The notes under the pieces were generated by a model. The model did no database searches, was not told the origin of the DNA, and saw nothing but the letters and a program-made list of their open reading frames with translations. A program made the position numbers and the translations under genes. DNA of 64,000 bases from an uncultured Paracoccaceae bacterium (GTDB lineage: Bacteria > Pseudomonadota > Alphaproteobacteria > Rhodobacterales > Rhodobacteraceae): assembly GCA_945952025.1 (NCBI GenBank), contig CAMFGW010000010.1:22507-86506 (forward strand), read 5' to 3'. Of the stretch, positions 60,993 to 64,000 are shown piece by piece (the stretch's first letter is position 1; every line of letters begins with the position of its first letter).

Positions 60993-61009
60993 GGCGGCGG
61001 CCACGGTCG

Positions 61010-61130
61010 CAGGGGCCGTTGACCCTGCCATGCGAAGGCCCTGTCTTTTGTCCCGGACGGTGGCCCCAAAGGCCACCGGCCAGCGCCCGCCCCGCCATCG
61101 GCGGGCGCTTCGCGCCCACCGGGGCAGGCG
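61010..61130 (+). repeat. Hairpin-rich dispersed repeat, copy 1
   Basis: ~121 bp, near-identical to reverse complement of 63373-63494; contains CGGTGGCC-ccaaa-GGCCACCG and AGCGCCCGCC-ccgccatc-GGCGGGCGCT hairpins. Confidence 0.9.
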
Positions 61131-61235
61131 ACGGCCTTGGTGGGTGGGCGACACTAGCGGTCCAGCGGCACCGCTCCCATACGGCCGGGGGAAACGCGGG
61201 TCGCGTTTCCTGATTCCGCCCGGGCCCGGCGCTGC

Positions 61236-61264
61236 TTGACTTGGGGGCCCGGCTCGACCATAAG
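61236..61264 (+). promoter_or_regulatory. Putative sigma70-type promoter of rplU-rpmA
   Basis: TTGACT - 17 nt - CATAAG. Confidence 0.5.
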
Positions 61265-61408
61265 CGGCCGGTCCCGGCAGGTCATCCGACTCGCGCCGTG
61301 GCTTTATATGCAATGACGCCCCGACCGGGGCGCGCTGTCCGAGGCGGCCCAAGGGCCACCAACACCCGCAAGGGGGCCACAGGGCGCGGAAACGAATGAG
61401 GAAGACCC

Positions 61409-61855
61409 ATGTTCGCGGTCCTGAAGACGGGCGGCAAGCAATACAAGGTCCAGGCGGGCGATGTCCTGCGCGTGGAGCTGATTGCCGCAAATGCTGGTGA
61501 CAAGATCCAGTTCAACGAAATCCTGATGATCGGCGGCGACAGCCCCGTCATGGGCGCGCCGCTCGTCGCGGGCGCGGCCGTGCAGGCCGAAGTGATCGAC
61601 ATGATCAAGGCCGACAAGGTCATCACCTACCACAAGCGCCGCCGGAAGCATTCGTCGCAGCGCACCCGTGGCCACCGCCAGAAGCTGACGCTGGTGCGCG
61701 TAACCGAGATCCTTGCCTCGGGCGCGGACAAGTCGGACGTGGCGAGGGCGACCGGCACGGCAGCCGCCCGTCGCGCGGCGCACAATGCGGAAGCCAAGCC
61801 GGCCGCTGCCGAGGCCCCGAAGGCCAAGCGCGCGGCCAAGAAGACCGAAGCGTAA
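61409..61855 (+). CDS. rplU: 50S ribosomal protein L21 with Ala/Lys-rich C-terminal extension
   Basis: MFAVLKTGGKQYKVQAGDVLRVELI...HKRRRKHSSQRTRGHRQKLTLVRVTEI. Confidence 0.96.
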   Translation: MFAVLKTGGKQYKVQAGDVLRVELIAANAGDKIQFNEILMIGGDSPVMGAPLVAGAAVQAEVIDMIKADKVITYHKRRRKHSSQRTRGHRQKLTLVRVTEILASGADKSDVARATGTAAARRAAHNAEAKPAAAEAPKAKRAAKKTEA

Positions 61856-61870
61856 GAGGAGCACGAGACC

Positions 61871-62140
61871 ATGGCACATAAAAAAGCAGGCGGTTCCTCC
61901 CGCAACGGCCGCGACTCGGCGGGCCGTCGCCTGGGCGTGAAGCTCTACGGCGGCGAACTGGCCATTCCCGGCAACATCATCGTGCGCCAGCGCGGCACCA
62001 CCTGGTTCCCCGGTGAGGGCGTCGGCATGGGCCGCGATCACACGATCTTTGCCGTTGCCGAAGGCCACGTGACCTTCCGCAAGGGCCTTAAAGGCCGCAC
62101 GTTCATTTCGGTCCTTCCCAAGGCGGAGGCGGCCGAGTAA
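61871..62140 (+). CDS. rpmA: 50S ribosomal protein L27
   Basis: [43 protein letters not shown]. Confidence 0.97.
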   Translation: MAHKKAGGSSRNGRDSAGRRLGVKLYGGELAIPGNIIVRQRGTTWFPGEGVGMGRDHTIFAVAEGHVTFRKGLKGRTFISVLPKAEAAE

Positions 62141-62169
62141 GCCGAAAAACCGAACGGACGAAAGTTCGG

Positions 62170-62208
62170 AGGGGGATCGGCAGCCAGGCCGGTCCCCCTT
62201 CGGTTTTC
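62170..62208 (+). terminator. Rho-independent terminator after rpmA
   Basis: AGGGGGATCGG-cagccagg-CCGGTCCCCCT hairpin followed by tcggTTTTcc. Confidence 0.75.
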
Positions 62209-62694
62209 CGGGGTGGGACCGGCGCCAAGTGAAGCGAAAGGGACCACCATGCTCATCACCACCACCAAGATGTTCCATCCCGCAGCCGCCAAGCCTGCGA
62301 TGGGCTGGCTTTTGTCCTTTCCGCAACAATCGCGAACTGCCGGTGGCTTTGTTGCCGGCGGGTCATCGGTGCGCCCGAGGCTGCGCGGGACTGCGCGGGG
62401 GTCTGTCCTGCGCCGCGTGATCGGGGTCCTGCGGGGGTCCGCAAAAGTGGCCGCCCCGGATGGTTTGAAAGAAATTGGTGATCTTTCATGGGTATATTCG
62501 ATGCCAGCCGCGTCCCGCTTCGACATCCGGACGGCAGCTTGGGCGGCACTCAACAGGCGGGACGTGCGATGTTCCTGAACCCACAGCCGCAACGGCTGCA
62601 CGACACCCTTGCGCCAGCGCCAAGGGGCGACCACCTTCTATCTGTCGGGGCTCATTCTCCCCGGCGGGATCACGCCGTTCGAGGGAGCGATCGA

Positions 62695-63234
62695 GTGAGA
62701 CCTGAAACCATTGTCCGCCAAGCCGACATTCCCGCCGACCGTTTCACGCTGCGCCCGGTGCGCGCGTCCGATGCGGGGCTGATCGCGCTTTATACATCCG
62801 ACAAGCGGCTTGCCGAAGGCACCCGCGCCATTCCGCACCCGCTGCCGCCGGGCGCCGCTGAAGGCTTCGTCTCCCGCGCGACCGCCGACAAGCGCGATAC
62901 CGACGTGTGGGTGATGGACGGCTCGGCCCAGGGCCAGGCAGAGGTGCTGGGGCTCGTCAGCCTGACGCGGATCGACCGCGACCAGTCCGAGGTCGGCTTC
63001 TGGGTTGCGCCCGGCATGTGGAACACGGGCTTCGCCTCCGAGGCGGTCAACGCGCTCGTCGCCGCGAACCCCCACGCCGCACGCACGCTTTTCGCCGAGG
63101 TGTTCCAGGACAGCCCGGGCCAGGCGCGCGTCCTGACCAATGCGGGCTTCGACTACCTGGGCGATGCCGAGGCCTTTTCGGTCGCCCGCAATGCCCGGGT
63201 CCTGACCTGGACCTACGTCCGCCGCATGGTCTGA
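62695..63234 (+). CDS. GNAT family N-acetyltransferase (RimJ/L-like)
   Basis: GTG start; FTLRPVRASDAGLIALYTSDKRLAEGTRAIPHPLPPG...VGFWVAPGMWNTGFASEAVNALVAANPHAARTLFAEVFQDSPGQARVLTNAGFDYLG. Confidence 0.88.
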   Translation: MRPETIVRQADIPADRFTLRPVRASDAGLIALYTSDKRLAEGTRAIPHPLPPGAAEGFVSRATADKRDTDVWVMDGSAQGQAEVLGLVSLTRIDRDQSEVGFWVAPGMWNTGFASEAVNALVAANPHAARTLFAEVFQDSPGQARVLTNAGFDYLGDAEAFSVARNARVLTWTYVRRMV

Positions 63235-63372
63235 GGCGGACGGGCGGGTCCTATCCCCATTGGCGTCGCTTCCCTTCGGCGGGGCGGGAAAAGGAAACGC
63301 GACCCGCGGTTCCCCCGCCCGTGTGGGGACGATGCCGCTGGACCGTTGGGGGCACAGGACTACGCAGGCCGG

Positions 63373-63494
63373 CGCCTGCCCCGGTGGGCGCGGGAGCGCC
63401 CGCCGTTGGCGGGGCGGGCGCTGGCCGGTGGCCTTTGGGGCCACCGTCCGGGACAAAAGACAGGGCTTTCGCATGGCAGGGTCAACGGCCCCTG
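63373..63494 (-). repeat. Hairpin-rich dispersed repeat, copy 2 (inverted relative to copy 1)
   Basis: Reverse complement near-identical to 61010-61130; weaker similarity continues to ~63280. Confidence 0.9.
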
Positions 63495-63624
63495 CCACCC
63501 AGACGACGGGGCGTGCCTGGCCCCACGGGGACCACGAACCGCGGGCGCAGGCCTGACCCGTCGCTTGCCAGCGGGCGCCGCATCGACTATCCGAAACCCG
63601 CACCCCGGAACGAACGAGCCCAAG

Positions 63625-64000
63625 ATGCGCCTGACCCGCTATTTCCTGCCCGTCCTCAAGGAAAACCCCGCCGACGCCCAGATCGTGTCGCACCGCTACA
63701 TGCTGCGCGCGGGCATGATCCGCCAGCAGGCCGCCGGCATCTATTCCTGGCTGCCGCTCGGCTACCGCGTCCTGCGCCGGATCGAAGAGATCGTGCACCA
63801 GGAACAGCAGCGCGCGGGCCATATCCCGCTCTTGATGCCGACGCTGCAGCCGGCCGACCTCTGGCGCGAGTCGGGGCGCTATGACGACTACGGGCAGGAG
63901 ATGCTGCGCATCAAGGACCGGCACGAGCGCGACATGCTCTATGGTCCGACCAACGAGGAGATGATCACCGACATCTTCCGCGCCCATGTCGGCAGCTACA
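63625..64000 (+). CDS. proS: Prolyl-tRNA synthetase, N-terminal part (runs off window)
   Basis: [57 protein letters not shown]...[13 protein letters not shown]. Confidence 0.96.
   Translation, partial: MRLTRYFLPVLKENPADAQIVSHRYMLRAGMIRQQAAGIYSWLPLGYRVLRRIEEIVHQEQQRAGHIPLLMPTLQPADLWRESGRYDDYGQEMLRIKDRHERDMLYGPTNEEMITDIFRAHVGSY

Noticed and set aside
62638-63987. 449-aa minus-strand ORF containing [22 protein letters not shown], also present at 61030 as [22 protein letters not shown]
   Set aside because: Shared peptide comes from the ~120 bp nucleotide repeat; differences between copies are nonsynonymous while hairpin stems are kept, so a repeat rather than a gene family.
1-64000. CRISPR arrays, rRNA operons, IS elements or integrons
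   Set aside because: No regularly spaced direct repeats with unique spacers, no rRNA-like sequence, and no transposase/integrase ORFs recognised.

Overview
This 64 kb, GC-rich window is chromosomal and looks alphaproteobacterial (Rhodobacteraceae-like by gene content). It is dense and mostly conserved. From left to right it carries: a peptide-type ABC transporter (partial) with an AraC regulator; miaA; the envelope/isoprenoid/lipid A run pyrH-frr-uppS-cdsA-dxr-rseP-bamA-ompH-fabZ-lpxA-lpxI-lpxB; argC; a cytochrome c maturation locus (ccmE, ccmF, ccmH) interrupted by an endolysin + 3TM holin pair of the gene-transfer-agent (GTA) lysis type; trp genes (trpE, trpG, trpD) with ung coupled to trpD; a PPIase, aminotransferase, gpt, fabI and pdxH; a two-domain cold-shock protein; tRNA-Pro(TGG); nrdJ with putative tandem NrdR boxes; an FMN riboswitch driving a RibH2-type lumazine synthase; an RpiR-regulated polar amino-acid ABC transporter linked to an N-acylamino-acid-racemase-like enolase and a COG3375-like acyltransferase; an opposing catabolic operon (class III aminotransferase, BKACE, GNAT, HDAC-like amidohydrolase, DMFase-like protein, PLD); tRNA-Val(TAC); a multiply broken SLC13-type permease; CorA and DUF475 proteins; rplU-rpmA flanked by an inverted pair of ~120 bp hairpin-rich repeats; and the start of proS. 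No CRISPR array, rRNA or IS element was seen. The leads most worth pursuing are the GTA lysis cassette inside ccm (with a C10 tract in the holin), the structured inverted repeat pair, the acyl-amino-acid module and facing BKACE operon, the FMN riboswitch/RibH2 unit, the NrdR boxes and the decaying SLC13 gene. All assignments come from reading the sequence and translations; no database search was run.
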